From the NCBI GenBank assembly GCA_965248635.1, contig OZ252114.1, positions 1,798,001 to 1,862,000 of the forward strand: a stretch of DNA of 64,000 nucleotides, given 5' to 3'. Every line of letters starts with the position of its first letter. The first letter of the stretch is position 1. Origin of the DNA: CBDAPI01 sp965248635. Lineage in GTDB: Bacteria > Acidobacteriota > UBA6911 > RPQK01 > CBDAPI01. The notes under the pieces are model-generated. The model did not search any database. It saw only the letters and a program-made list of their open reading frames with translations, and was not told the DNA's origin. Below are positions 34,910-43,944 of this stretch, piece by piece. A program made the translations under genes and the position numbers.

Positions 34910-35178
34910 GGAATTATAGATCCTATTATCTGGGTTGTCTCGACCCATTGACGCGGTCCCCTACTTTGCTATGCTACAAGCTTATAAGATCTCTTTTAAA
35001 TCTCACACGGGTGTTCTCATGTCAGGTCGTGAGTCAGGTTGGCAATGATCCTCAATCGTCGTTGTTAGTGGAGGCCCTCGAGGAATTCCAGCACCCTCCC
35101 CTACCCTGGTCGACGAGTCCTCTCACTTTGCTCTGCGTACGATGGACTTTTCGACTTTCTACTTGAAGCCAGGAACAT
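34910..35178. other. No gene recognised
   Basis: The stretch between the integrase fragment and the convergent SLC13 gene has no ORF with family features, no strong hairpin and no repeat that I can see. Confidence 0.4.
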
Positions 35179-36960
35179 TCAATGAAAAGGCCAGAAAATG
35201 GGAATGAAGAGCGTCGCCAGGACCCAGAAAAGCAAGCCCAGAGGTGCACCGACTCTCAGGAAGTCAGAGAACTTGTATCCTCCCGGCCCGAAGACAAAGG
35301 TGTTGGTCTGGTAACCCATCGGGGTCATGAAGCTGGCCGAAGCGGCAAACATGACGCAAAAGACGAATGGTTCAAGGCGAGTCCCCAGTGCCTCCCCAAG
35401 GCTGATCGCGATCGGCAGCATGAGGACCCCCGTGGCGTTGTTTGACATCAGCGATGTGAGAACGGTCGTCACCAGGTAAAGACCAGATAGAACCGCGGTT
35501 GGGCCGAAACCCTGCAGTTCCTCCACCAGATACTCAGCCATGAAGAGGGCCGTCCCGGTGGTCTCCATCGCCGTTCCCAGCGGTATCAGGCAGCCCAGCA
35601 TCACGATCGTCTGCCAGTGCAGGTTCGAATAGATCTCCCGGGAGCGGATGCAGCGAGTCAGAAGCATCAAGGCTGTGCCGAGGATCGAAGCCTCCAGAAT
35701 ACTGAGGACGTCGAAGGAAGCTGCCAGGATGATGCCGACGAAAATACCCAGCGCCCAGGGAAGCTTGTCCTTCCGCAACTGGGTTTGAGGAAGCTCCTCG
35801 AGCACCAGGAAATCCTGAGTCTGATGCAGAACTCCCAGCTGTCGCCGATCTGTTAGGACGAGCAGAGAATCACGATGCTCGAGACGAACGGTGCCGATTT
35901 TCTGACGGATGGTTCGCCCGTGACTTCGGATGGCCAGAGCAGTGGCCTTGTATGTCTTGCGGAAATTTACTTCCTTGAGCGTGCTGTCGACCAGGCTGGA
36001 GTTGGGAGAGACAAAAGCCTCTACGAGCAGGAGATTGTCATGTTCCAGGAAGCGGTCGTCGACGGTCAGAGCTCGAAGATTGACTCCCGCGGTGTCGCGC
36101 ATTTCCAGAAGGGAATCCGATTGGCCCTGGACGAGCAAGATGTCTCCCTGCTGAAGGCGGGCGTTGTTGTCGCTCGGCAGGAGACGCTCCTCTCCCCTGA
36201 TGATCTCGATAGCTTGAATGTTGAACGTCTCACTGAGCGCTGCCTCTTCGACAGTCCGTCCCAGCAGCGGTGAGTTTGGCCGCAGGATCAATTCGGTGAC
36301 GAAGTGTCGCAGTTGGTAGTCTTCAGTCAGACTCTCGGCCGTCCTTCTGGGAATCAACAGGCGGCGGCCCACTGTGAGCAGGTAGAGCATTCCTGCAGCG
36401 AAGAAGATCAGCCCCATGGGAGCAAAGTCGAACATTCCCACATCGCTCCCGCCGTGATCCCGGAAGAGTTGGGCGATCAAGAGGTTCGTGGAGGTACCAA
36501 CCAGGGTGCAGGTGCCGGCAAACATCGCGGCAAAGGACATGGGCATCAGGAACTTGCTGGCGTCAAGATTTCTTTTCCGAGTCACGGAAAGAGTCAGAGG
36601 CAGGAAGAGGGCCACGGCTGCCGTGTTGTTGATAAAAGCAGATAGCACTCCAACCGTGGTCAGGATGGCAGACAGCATCTTCAGTTCGCTCTCCGCTGCA
36701 AACTGGATGATTCGATTGGCGGCGAAGTTGAGGGCTCCGGTCCGCTGAACTCCGTAGCTCAGAGCCAGCATGCAGGCCACCGTGATGGTGGCTGGATTGC
36801 CAAATCCCGAGATCGCTTTGTTGCTCTGCACTAGCCCCGTTGCCACCAGTGCTCCGAGAACAAGGAAGCTGACTTTGTCGACGGGGAAGACGTCTCAAGA
36901 AAACAGCACCACCGCGCCCGCCACAATGGCCCAGAGAAGAATCATCTCAAAGGTGATCAT
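35179..36960 (-). CDS. SLC13/DASS-type transporter with TrkA-C domains; in-frame TGA at codon 22
   Basis: The protein has the layout of SLC13-like anion/dicarboxylate carriers. An N-terminal bundle contains FINNTAAVALFLPL and AGTCTLVGTSTNLLIAQLF, two RCK_C (TrkA-C) domains lie at about 195-375 (HFVTELILRPNSPLLGRTV, VEAFVSPNSSLV), and a C-terminal bundle has LTSLMSNNATGVLMLPIA. Translation from ATG 36960 (MITFEMILLWAIVAGAVVLF) meets TGA at 36895-36897, then continues in frame DVFPVDKVSFLVLG as in homologues. A GTG start at 36846 would omit the first helix. It is either a nonsense mutant, a re-initiated short form or a base-call error. Confidence 0.8.
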
Positions 36961-37020
36961 GGAGTTTCTTGCACCTCACCGGCTCGTTATCGCTTCGACA
37001 TAATCACTAAAGCGCAAGTG

Positions 37021-37220
37021 CTAACCGGACGGTTCACCGGAAAGTATATAAAGTATAGAAGGGGGCAGGATTTGCCCGCAAGTCAGCTCGACCTTCTCGC
37101 CGGAATTGAGCGCCTCCACGATGCTGTCCGGGACCGGACCGTCTGGACCACCACTTCGGCGTCTGTTCTGGTCAGGCCGTTTGTCTTGGCAACGTCGGCC
37201 GCCAGGTCGGCTTTGGTCAT
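37021..37220 (-). pseudogene. HU-family DNA-binding protein, broken
   Basis: Starts MTKADLAADVAKTNGLTRTD, as HU proteins do. A near-tandem GGTCC-GGTCC shifts the frame; the second frame gives DSIVEALNSGEKVEL. After that the expected GFGSF beta-arm is missing. About 55 of 90 residues remain. Confidence 0.65.
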
Positions 37221-37233
37221 AGGTGTCTAAAAA

Positions 37234-37331
37234 GGACCAGATCAAGGCGATTTCGGTACGAAAACCTACGCTCCTGGAACGGTCACCGAAGTCGAGACCG
37301 TAGGTTTTCGTTCAAATGCCCCCGCTGGTCC
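37234..37331. repeat. 98-bp nested palindrome upstream of the HU fragment
   Basis: Outer arms GGACCAG/CTGGTCC (37234-37240, 37325-37331) enclose inner perfect 13-bp arms ACGAAAACCTACG/CGTAGGTTTTCGT (37258-37270, 37299-37311). No ORF inside. It may be a MITE or a structured RNA. Confidence 0.5.
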
Positions 37332-37417
37332 TAATAGGAATTTCGATCGCCCAAATCTTCACTCAACGTAGGGGGTGACAGCTGAAGTGGCGGGAAGCTT
37401 TGCCCAACCGCGCGCAT

Positions 37418-37870
37418 CTACTGCCGCCGCGTTATTGGGATCCCGGTAATGTAACTCTCAAGCTCGTGAATGATGAACTCTTGCTGCGAGATCAACTCTT
37501 TGACCACATCGCCAATCGAGATCAGGCCGACCAGTGTTTCCTCTCCTTTGACCACCGGTAGATGTCGAACGCGCTTATCAGTCATGAGAGCCATACAATC
37601 ATCGATCGTCTTATCGGGTTGAACACAGAGAACCTCCCGACTCATGATCTCCTCAACCGGCGTGTCTTTGGAAGACTTCCCCTTCAGGATGACCTTCCGG
37701 GCATAATCCCTCTCTGACAAAATGCCCACCAGTCTTTCTTGGTCAATCACCAGAACCGCCCCACAGTTCTTCTCGGCCATCAACTCAAGAGCTTTGTAGA
37801 CCCGGGTACCCGGAGCAACGGACCAAATGTCATATCCTTTCTTTCGCAGTACCTCGCTGACGTATTTCAT
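37418..37870 (-). CDS. CBS-domain pair protein
   Basis: Two CBS domains occupy the 150-residue protein: the first from WSVAPGTRVYKALELMAEKN to LVGILSERDYARKVI, the second from VEEIMSREVLCVQPDKTIDD to LVGLISIGDVVKELI. Such stand-alone pairs bind adenosyl ligands (AMP, ATP, NADH) and modulate partner proteins. The frame is complete with no transmembrane part. It stands next to a truncated Cache sensor on the same strand and near a transporter, but no partner can be named. Confidence 0.88.
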   Translation of the reverse strand: MKYVSEVLRKKGYDIWSVAPGTRVYKALELMAEKNCGAVLVIDQERLVGILSERDYARKVILKGKSSKDTPVEEIMSREVLCVQPDKTIDDCMALMTDKRVRHLPVVKGEETLVGLISIGDVVKELISQQEFIIHELESYITGIPITRRQ

Positions 37871-37931
37871 CGCTCCACTCCTGAGTGCTACATTTCGATT
37901 TTATTTAGAATACCCCAAACCAGGACTCGAC

Positions 37932-39011
37932 TCACAGTTCATCCAGGTGAGCATCTGTCTCGATGATTGGTCGTGACAGGAGTCTTGAATAGACCAACGC
38001 ACTTCCCACCACTGCGAGACCCGTAAAGAGCACCAGGTAAATGAAGCGCCAGCCAAAATTGTACATCGGAACCAGAGCTTCGTCGTATGGTTCCTCTGTA
38101 ATCAGGGTCCAATCCAGTGTGGGAAATGAGTTCTTGAAGCTAAAGGAAGGCAGGCCGATTAGCACTGTATCTCCCCCTTTGCCAGCCTGCACGAACGACC
38201 TTTCCCGGCTAAGTCCAGCTTGGACTTCGCTGTGGTAGGGATAGCTCTTCCTGTCGGCGATCGTTGACAGTGGACTGACTAGAATAGTGCCGTCGTTCCT
38301 GAGCAAGTAGGCATGACCACTCTGTCCCAATTGGAGTGAGTTCACCAACGAGAAGACCTCGAGAATGTCGAGACTGACTTCGAGGACTCCAATTGCCGAA
38401 TCACCGCTCATAATCGGCTGGGCCACATCGACAGAGTAGATCGCAGCACTCTCATCGTAAACAATGTCGCCCACATAAGAACCACCGGTACCCCCCCGAA
38501 AAGCATGTTGCCACCAACGCGAGACGGTCTGGTCATAGTCGGTGGTTTTGTTTGTTGCAGCCACGGTGCGCCCCCTCCTGTCCGCAACCACGATCTCTTG
38601 GAACACGGGATCCATCTCCCGGTAATTTCGCAAAAACGCCGAAGTGGGATTGAAAAAAATCCCCTGCAGGAAATCAGAAGTTTGAATATCCAAGCTGGGC
38701 CAGTCGACATGCGCCGCTAAGATCTCCTGCGGCGTGAGGAGATGTTCGTTTTCTCGAGTGACAAGGTCAATGATGTTGGGAGTAACCGTCAGTGCATCAA
38801 CTGTTTGAACCGTCTCGGCCAGGTTGGCCCGGACGGCGAGTTGGGCATAGTCGGCCATTTGACCGAGGCGGTTGCCAAGTAACTCTCTGTGGGTCTCACG
38901 CACACTGCTGGTCAGTATCCAAAACCCGGTGATGACGGGCACTAGCCCGATGATAATAAAGAGAACAATGATTGACGGTTGCTTTGGGGAAGGGTTGGTG
39001 ACTTTCGGCAT
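37932..39011 (-). CDS. Double-Cache sensor protein lacking a signalling domain
   Basis: Start at ATG 39011 (MPKVTNPSPKQPSIIV), with ribosome site AAAGGAGG 6-7 nt upstream. There is one membrane helix at about 17-37 (IVLFIIIGLVPVITGFWIL), then a 280-residue extracytoplasmic dCache_1-like domain (FNPTSAFLRNYREMDPVFQE, VVADRRGRTVAATNKTTDYD, SVDVAQPIMSGDSAIGVLEV), and a second helix near 325-345 (FIYLVLFTGLAVVGSALVYS). It stops 16 residues after the second helix, exactly where a HAMP domain and kinase or chemoreceptor part would follow. It therefore looks 3'-truncated, unless it works through a separate partner. Confidence 0.75.
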   Translation of the reverse strand: MPKVTNPSPKQPSIIVLFIIIGLVPVITGFWILTSSVRETHRELLGNRLGQMADYAQLAVRANLAETVQTVDALTVTPNIIDLVTRENEHLLTPQEILAAHVDWPSLDIQTSDFLQGIFFNPTSAFLRNYREMDPVFQEIVVADRRGRTVAATNKTTDYDQTVSRWWQHAFRGGTGGSYVGDIVYDESAAIYSVDVAQPIMSGDSAIGVLEVSLDILEVFSLVNSLQLGQSGHAYLLRNDGTILVSPLSTIADRKSYPYHSEVQAGLSRERSFVQAGKGGDTVLIGLPSFSFKNSFPTLDWTLITEEPYDEALVPMYNFGWRFIYLVLFTGLAVVGSALVYSRLLSRPIIETDAHLDEL

Positions 39012-39037
39012 GACGACCTCCTTTAGCCTGAACTTTC

Positions 39038-39157
39038 GGTGCTTCGTCAGGGCAGTGTTGCTGATTGTCTCCAGCAACCTTGCCATACTTGACTATACCT
39101 GAATTCCCTCCTCTCTTACTGACATTCGACGACAACAACTCCCTGCGAAAAGAGGCC
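39038..39157. mobile_element. 120-bp deletion derivative (MITE) of the IS1-like element
   Basis: The left end GGTGCTTCGTCAGGGCAGTG and the following 60 bp (CTCCAGCAACCTTGCC ... CCTGAATTCCCTCCTC) resemble the transposase-side end of the complete IS1-like element. The right end (ACAACAACTCCCTGCGAAAA) resembles its other end. No transposase remains. Confidence 0.5.
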
Positions 39158-39567
39158 ATCTACGAGCCATCCAGACAGACACATTTAGACAGGGTTGTCT
39201 CCATCCCTTGACGAAATCCCCCACTCTGGGCCAATTGAAGCCCTTTCGGCCAGACAGCCAAAATTCTCCCCTCGAGGATGGCCGTCATTGCGAGATCCCA
39301 ACCTGGCCCTTACCCTAGTACCCCCTGAAATTGACGGATTTTCCGGGTTTCGCTAGGCTAGCAGAAACCATGAAGACCATCTACATCGCTTCTCTGGTAG
39401 CCTTGCTTCTGTTCTTGGCATCGCACTTCAACATCCAGTTGCTGTTGGAGAGAATGCTGGACTGGACCAACTGGCAGTGATAATGAAAGCCGCCGTTGGG
39501 ATCGTATCCACCGGTGCCCAAATGATCGGGGGCCTTCCCAACGAACAAATCGATTTGATCGCGAGTG

Positions 39568-40743
39568 GGTGCTTCTTCAGGCAACTGTTGTTGAGTTCTG
39601 ACGACATTCCGCGGTGGCCTGTAATCGGATCGCGATCAAAACAAACAAAAGGAATACCGCACGACTTGTGAGACGTCGCGGAATGAGAGCCTCTTTGTGG
39701 CCAACCCAGCTTGCATGGCTGGAGTCCTCACAGTCGTGCCGAACTTCAAAGCCGTGTGCGGTCGCAGAAAGTTGTAATAGGCCATAAGCAGAGCCACCCG
39801 GCCTTCCAAGAATTCTGTACGTCGGGCGTGACAAGGTGTGCGACGGCCAAGATATGCACAGCCCTGGCGGACGGTTAAATTGTGGCGCTCGATGAAACTG
39901 GTGTTCAGGGTGCTGGAATCCTCGGAGTGAAACAGTGCTTCGTCCAGTTCCGCCTGTGTTCCGAGCAGCAGTCTGCGATCCACCCGAACCACTCGATTCT
40001 CCCGGCGCTTCTTGATGACTTGGCCGTAGATGCAGATACTCGGGAGTAGCCTCTTGGCCGCCCACTCATACACCTCGAAACCGTCAGTGGTGAACAGGAA
40101 GCGGTGTTCAACAATGCCTCGCTGCAGGGTGTTGAGAATCACTCCCTTGAGGTTCCGGAAGTTGCGGCGGCCAACCACTGCAGAGACCCAAAGTCTGGAC
40201 CACACTTCCAGGGTCGTAAGAACCCAGATCACCCGCTTCTTTACTCCAGCAAATGTCCTGATCTCGTCGGCTTGAAGCTCGCGGATGACGAAGCCTTTCA
40301 GCATCCGATCGTTGAACCGGGCAGCATATGTGGCCGCCGATTCAAGCCAGCGGGCGACGGTGGCCCAGGCCATCCGCTTGATGCGAGCCATGGTTGAGAT
40401 CCCAATACCGTGGACACACATGTGGACGACTTCATCAAACAAAGACCTGGGTTTGTGCAGCCGATAATAGGGTGTTCCGTGGGTGGAAGAGAAGGTTCTG
40501 CCGCACTGATTGCAACGGTATCGCCGCCGTCTACCCTGTGTGGTGATGTAAGAGGAATGGCGGATGATGTTGCCTTTTCCTGATTGTCCCTTGAAGGAGC
40601 AATCGGGGTTGGGACAGCAGCGAGATGAGCTCTTGCTCCGTTTCATACATGTTTGTTGCCAGAAAACGAGGAGGAAATCCAGGTAGGATCATGCTTTCCG
40701 AGGTTGCTGGAAACAATTAACAACACTTGCCTGAAGAAGCACT
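39568..40743 (-). mobile_element. IS1-like element, complete copy
   Basis: Terminal repeats GGTGCTTCTTCAGGCAACTG (39568) and, inverted, AGTGCTTCTTCAGGCAAGTG (40743) match at 18 of 20 positions and begin with the GGTG-type tip seen in IS1. About 1.18 kb with one transposase gene. No target duplication is evident: the left flank is a small unrelated region and the right flank is the middle of an ion-channel gene, so a deletion next to the element is likely. Confidence 0.75.
39636..40646 (-). CDS. IS1-family-like transposase (single ORF)
   Basis: 336 residues. The N-terminus carries zinc-ribbon cysteines (CCPNPDC and YRCNQCGRTFSS), then a helix-turn-helix (GIGISTMARIKRMAWATVAR). The catalytic core shows LQADEIRTF, FTTDGFEVYEW and FIERHNLTVRQG; the last closely matches the IS1 signature. 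Unlike classical IS1, InsA and InsB functions are in one uninterrupted frame, as in some IS1 subgroups. The region 39159-39567 to its left holds only short ORFs without recognisable features. Confidence 0.8.
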   Translation of the reverse strand: MKRSKSSSRCCPNPDCSFKGQSGKGNIIRHSSYITTQGRRRRYRCNQCGRTFSSTHGTPYYRLHKPRSLFDEVVHMCVHGIGISTMARIKRMAWATVARWLESAATYAARFNDRMLKGFVIRELQADEIRTFAGVKKRVIWVLTTLEVWSRLWVSAVVGRRNFRNLKGVILNTLQRGIVEHRFLFTTDGFEVYEWAAKRLLPSICIYGQVIKKRRENRVVRVDRRLLLGTQAELDEALFHSEDSSTLNTSFIERHNLTVRQGCAYLGRRTPCHARRTEFLEGRVALLMAYYNFLRPHTALKFGTTVRTPAMQAGLATKRLSFRDVSQVVRYSFCLF

Positions 40744-41227
40744 ACTTCTTTACCTGGGGGTGGATTGACCTCCTCTCCAGCATCCCGGCAGTGGGTCCAC
40801 TCCGTTGGGGAAGAGCCGTGCGAGTGGTGCGCATTCTGCGCCTCATCAGAGGTGTCAGGTCAGCAAGAGAGATAGCGGGCTACTTGCTCACAAGGCGGGC
40901 CGAGAGTGCCCTTCTTGCGGTAGCACTGATCTCGATACTGCTGCTGGCGTTTTCAAGCGTCGCTATTGTCGAGTTTGAAAGGGGTACTGAGGCGAACATC
41001 AGTGGGGCTGAGGATGCCCTCTGGTGGGCGTTCGTTACGATGACAACTGTTGGTTACGGGGACAGGTATCCAGTCACCACAGAAGGTCGCCTTGTTGCCG
41101 TCGCCCTAATGATTGTGGGTGTGGGCCTGTTTGGTACCTTCACCGCTTTTGTGGCGTCCTGGTTCGTCGAAGAAGATGGAGTTGACCCGTTTTCGTGGAC
41201 ACCTAATCATTTGGGAAGGAGTCTACG

Positions 41228-41548
41228 ATGCCAAAAACACACCGACCATATCCACCAGAGTTTCGTCGCCAGATGGTCGAACTCGTGCGAACCGGGCGCA
41301 GTCCGGGATCACTATCGCGTGAGTTTGAGCCGTCGGCGCAATCCATTCGCAACTGGGTGTACCGAGCCGATCTGGATGAGGGCCGCCGTGAGGACGGCCT
41401 GACGACCCCGGAACGAGACGAGCTGCGCCGGCTGCGTGGTGAGAATCGTCGCCTGCGTGAAGAGCGGGAGATCTTAAAAAAAGCCGCGGCCTGGTTTGCT
41501 CGGGAGACCAACTCGATCCCGTCCGGATCTTCGGGTTCGTCGAGATGA
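41228..41548 (+). CDS. IS3-family OrfA
   Basis: 106 residues with the OrfA helix-turn-helix (SPGSLSREFEPSAQSIRNWV) and a leucine-zipper-like coiled coil (ELRRLRGENRRLREEREILK). It overlaps orfB by 4 bp and a run of A at 41476-41482 precedes KKAAAWFARE, the usual frameshift region for making OrfAB. Confidence 0.88.
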   Translation: MPKTHRPYPPEFRRQMVELVRTGRSPGSLSREFEPSAQSIRNWVYRADLDEGRREDGLTTPERDELRRLRGENRRLREEREILKKAAAWFARETNSIPSGSSGSSR

Positions 41549-42336
41549 ATCAGGCCGAGCACAAGATTGCCACCCTGTGCCGTGTACTGGGTGTCTCCAC
41601 CAGCGGCTACTATGCGTGGCGCCGACGTCGCATGAGTACTCGGGTGCGAGAAGATGTTCGTTTGCTGGCCTGGATTCGAGCCATTCATGAACGCTCTCGA
41701 GGCACCTACGGTGCCCCCCGGATCCATGCCCAGCTGGCCGCAGAGGGACCCCGTGTGGGTCGCAAGCGCGTCGCTCGTCTGATGCGTGAAGCGGGTTTGC
41801 AGGGCGTTAGTCGCCGCAAGAAACGCACCACGACGGTGCGCAATGAGAAGGCCCGGCCGGCCTCGGATCTGGTCGAGCGTGACTTCTCGGCCGCAGGTCC
41901 GAATCGGCTCTGGGTAGCCGACCTGACCTACGTTTCTACCCGGGCAGGTTTTCTTTACCTGGCCGTGGTTGTCGATGCCTTCAGCCGCCGGGCCCTGTGT
42001 CAGCGCCGTCCCGTGGCGGTGATCCATCACTCGGACCAGGGCTGCCAATACACCTCGATTGCCTTCGGGCTGCGCTGTCGAAAGGCCGGCGTGAGGCCCT
42101 CGATGGGATCCGTGGGCGACTGTTACGATAACGCTCTGTGTGAGAGTTTTTTTGCCACGCTCGAGTGCGAGCTGCTGGACCGAAACAACTTTGCAACGCC
42201 CGACGAGGCCCGCAGGGCCGTCTTCGAGTTCATGGAGGGCTGGTACAACCCGCATCGCCTGCACTCGTCTCTCGATTATCAGTCACCCATCCACTTCGAA
42301 AGGAGGAGCCGTCAGGAGCAGAAAATCGCAAGCTGA
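41545..42336 (+). CDS. IS3-family OrfB with internal deletion in the catalytic core
   Basis: The integrase signature is present in parts: RLWVADLTYVSTRAGFLYLA with the first Asp, VIHHSDQGCQYTSIAFG with the second, and YDNALCESFFATLECELLDR with the Glu. Between VVDAFSRR and ALCQRRPVAVIHHSD, however, about 27 residues normally present in this subgroup (the strand and helix after the first Asp) are missing, in frame. The enzyme is probably inactive. The frame is otherwise open from 41545. Confidence 0.82.
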   Translation: MNQAEHKIATLCRVLGVSTSGYYAWRRRRMSTRVREDVRLLAWIRAIHERSRGTYGAPRIHAQLAAEGPRVGRKRVARLMREAGLQGVSRRKKRTTTVRNEKARPASDLVERDFSAAGPNRLWVADLTYVSTRAGFLYLAVVVDAFSRRALCQRRPVAVIHHSDQGCQYTSIAFGLRCRKAGVRPSMGSVGDCYDNALCESFFATLECELLDRNNFATPDEARRAVFEFMEGWYNPHRLHSSLDYQSPIHFERRSRQEQKIAS

Positions 42337-42835
42337 AAACTGTCCACGAAAGTGGGGTAGGCCCAAGAGGGCATAGCGGAAGAGGTCTCACAGTTGAGGG
42401 ATGAAATCAGGCAGCTTCGTGAGGAGATCCGGAAGTGACCCATGCCACCGCGAAACAGTTGAGGGGCTAACTGATGCACACTCAGTTGGTCTGGTGTTCC
42501 TAAGTGACTTCAGAATAAGGATACTGTCCAGCGTGAGATCACTTGGGGTAACAACGGGGTAACAGACTGGTCAGGCAAGGGTGCCAGATTCACGATTTCA
42601 ACACTATGAAAAGGTAAAAAAAGAATTGGCCTGGCCTGCGAGTGTAGTTGCCTTGAAGAGCCGCCTGGTCTCGTCCCTGAGTCAGGAATTGGATCGTTTG
42701 TTTTCGGCGCTGTTTATAGGATTTCTGTCGGGGCATTAAAAACGCAACTGTTCTGTTGATAAATGTAGCAGGGAATCCGTGGAAGGAGGGTTTCTGACCG
42801 TTGCGGTAGCTTTCCAAGACCTGTGAGCAGCAATG

Positions 42836-42867
42836 AAAAAGCCCCGTCGTCCTTTGAAGAACGGGGG
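42836..42867 (-). terminator. Intrinsic terminator after the SpoIIE-like gene
   Basis: On the minus strand CCCCGT...ACGGGG forms a stem closed by an internal TTC/GGA pairing and is followed by five U. It lies about 65 nt after the stop at 42931. The rest of 42439-42835 holds no gene. Confidence 0.6.
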
Positions 42868-42930
42868 CAGGGACTAAATGAGTTGAAACGAGCTAGGAAA
42901 GGCAGTTGGTGAGCTCGGCGTCTTTGGGGT

Positions 42931-43944
42931 TCAAGGGAAATAAGACTCGGTCTTCCTCGCTTTTTCCACGATCTTTACTTCAGTAGCCTTGGCGATCTCT
43001 TTCGCTAGCGCACGAACTGCAGCCTCGTTTCGGCTCGTGACCAGCTTCAACTCGGAGTCCCCATCCACGCCAACTCCCACCTTCCAGTCACCTTCCCAAC
43101 CATCAATGCTGACGTACTGCATCCACACCCGTTTCACGCGTGAGAACGAAATGCGCTGGGATCCAGAATGCAGCATCGATCTCTTAACGTCGATAACATC
43201 CGAGGGTCGAAAATCCTTCTTCTGCTTCAATCGGATGCCACCGCTCTCCAGAACCTGAACGATGGAATCGAGCTCTGACTTGTTCAGACCCCGGCCGGCA
43301 GAAACGTACCGGAAGTTGGAAGTGCGCGTGTTCAGAATCCCGTACAGGAAGGTAAAGTATTGCACCGCCCCGGGGCTGGCGGCCATCTGGAAATCGGTGT
43401 TCAATCGGCCGGCAACTTCTGCGGGCGACAGCAGCAGGCGTTCTCTCTGGCTCCCACCCGCTTCCTCGAATTGAAGGGATCCCTGTGCCATTTGTGTTAA
43501 CAATCGGTTAAGGGTGACCGAGAGAAGAGCTGCCTGGACACCGTGACCACTCACGTCTAACAAATAAAGCCCTATCTGCCGCTCATCGAGCTGAAAAACG
43601 TTGAAAATGTCGCCCGCCAATTCGTCGCAAGGTTTGAAGGCCCACGCGAAACGTACTGCTGAGACATCGGGGGGTGTTTTGGGAAGCAGGGATCTTTGAG
43701 TCTTGGCAGCCGCTTCCAAGTCGCTTTTCATTCGCTCGTTGGCCTTCTGCAATTCTTCCTGTGCCTGTTTGCGCTGGATGATGTGCTGTTTCAGTAGTGT
43801 ATTGGCTTTCGAAAGCTCAGCAGTGCGCTCTTTAACTCGCGTCTCTAGAATGCTGGCTGTGCGGCGGAAACGATCGATGACAAGCACCAATCCGATTACA
43901 CCCAGCACCGTCATCACCGCCATCAACAGAAACGTGTCCCTCAA
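42931..43944 (-). CDS. SpoIIE/PP2C-type phosphatase, truncated and fused to an unrelated C-terminus
   Basis: After one membrane helix (FLLMAVMTVLGVIGLVLVID) and a coiled coil (ERTAELSKANTLLKQHIIQR), the PPM-type catalytic domain starts: LPKTPPDVSAVRFAWAFKPC, DELAGDIFNVFQLDE and YLLDVSGHGVQAALLSVTL (metal-binding Asp residues). At FRYVSAGRG, where homologues read AGHPP and continue for about 100 residues, the sequence changes to LNKSELDSIVQVLESGGIRL and an unknown 115-residue tail. The frame also runs upstream without a clear start (TTG at 43944), so an N-terminal sensor may be lost. Such phosphatases act on STAS antagonists like the one at 9.7 kb. Confidence 0.65.
   Translation of the reverse strand: MRDTFLLMAVMTVLGVIGLVLVIDRFRRTASILETRVKERTAELSKANTLLKQHIIQRKQAQEELQKANERMKSDLEAAAKTQRSLLPKTPPDVSAVRFAWAFKPCDELAGDIFNVFQLDERQIGLYLLDVSGHGVQAALLSVTLNRLLTQMAQGSLQFEEAGGSQRERLLLSPAEVAGRLNTDFQMAASPGAVQYFTFLYGILNTRTSNFRYVSAGRGLNKSELDSIVQVLESGGIRLKQKKDFRPSDVIDVKRSMLHSGSQRISFSRVKRVWMQYVSIDGWEGDWKVGVGVDGDSELKLVTSRNEAAVRALAKEIAKATEVKIVEKARKTESYFP

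Larger units (their letters stand above)
41181..42360 (+). mobile_element. IS3-family element inside the channel gene
   Basis: Inverted ends TGACCCGTTTTCGTGGACA (from 41183) and, inverted, TACCCCACTTTCGTGGACA (to 42359). Removing 41181-42360 restores the channel reading frame. I cannot see a clean 3-bp target duplication. Confidence 0.8.
40744..42438 (+). pseudogene. Voltage-gated-type potassium channel, truncated and interrupted by IS3
   Basis: From the IS1-like end onward the frame gives YFFTWGWIDLLSSIPAVGPL, then arginine-spaced RVVRILRLIRGVRSAREI (S4-like), the pore helix WWAFVTMTTVGYGDRYPV with the K+ selectivity filter TVGYGD, and helix S6. It runs to ASWFVEEDG at 41180. After the IS3 insertion (41181-42360) the frame resumes as AQEGIAEEVSQLRDEIRQLR and EEIRK, stop, a normal coiled C-terminus. 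Helices S1-S2 are missing at the IS1-like junction. Confidence 0.8.
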
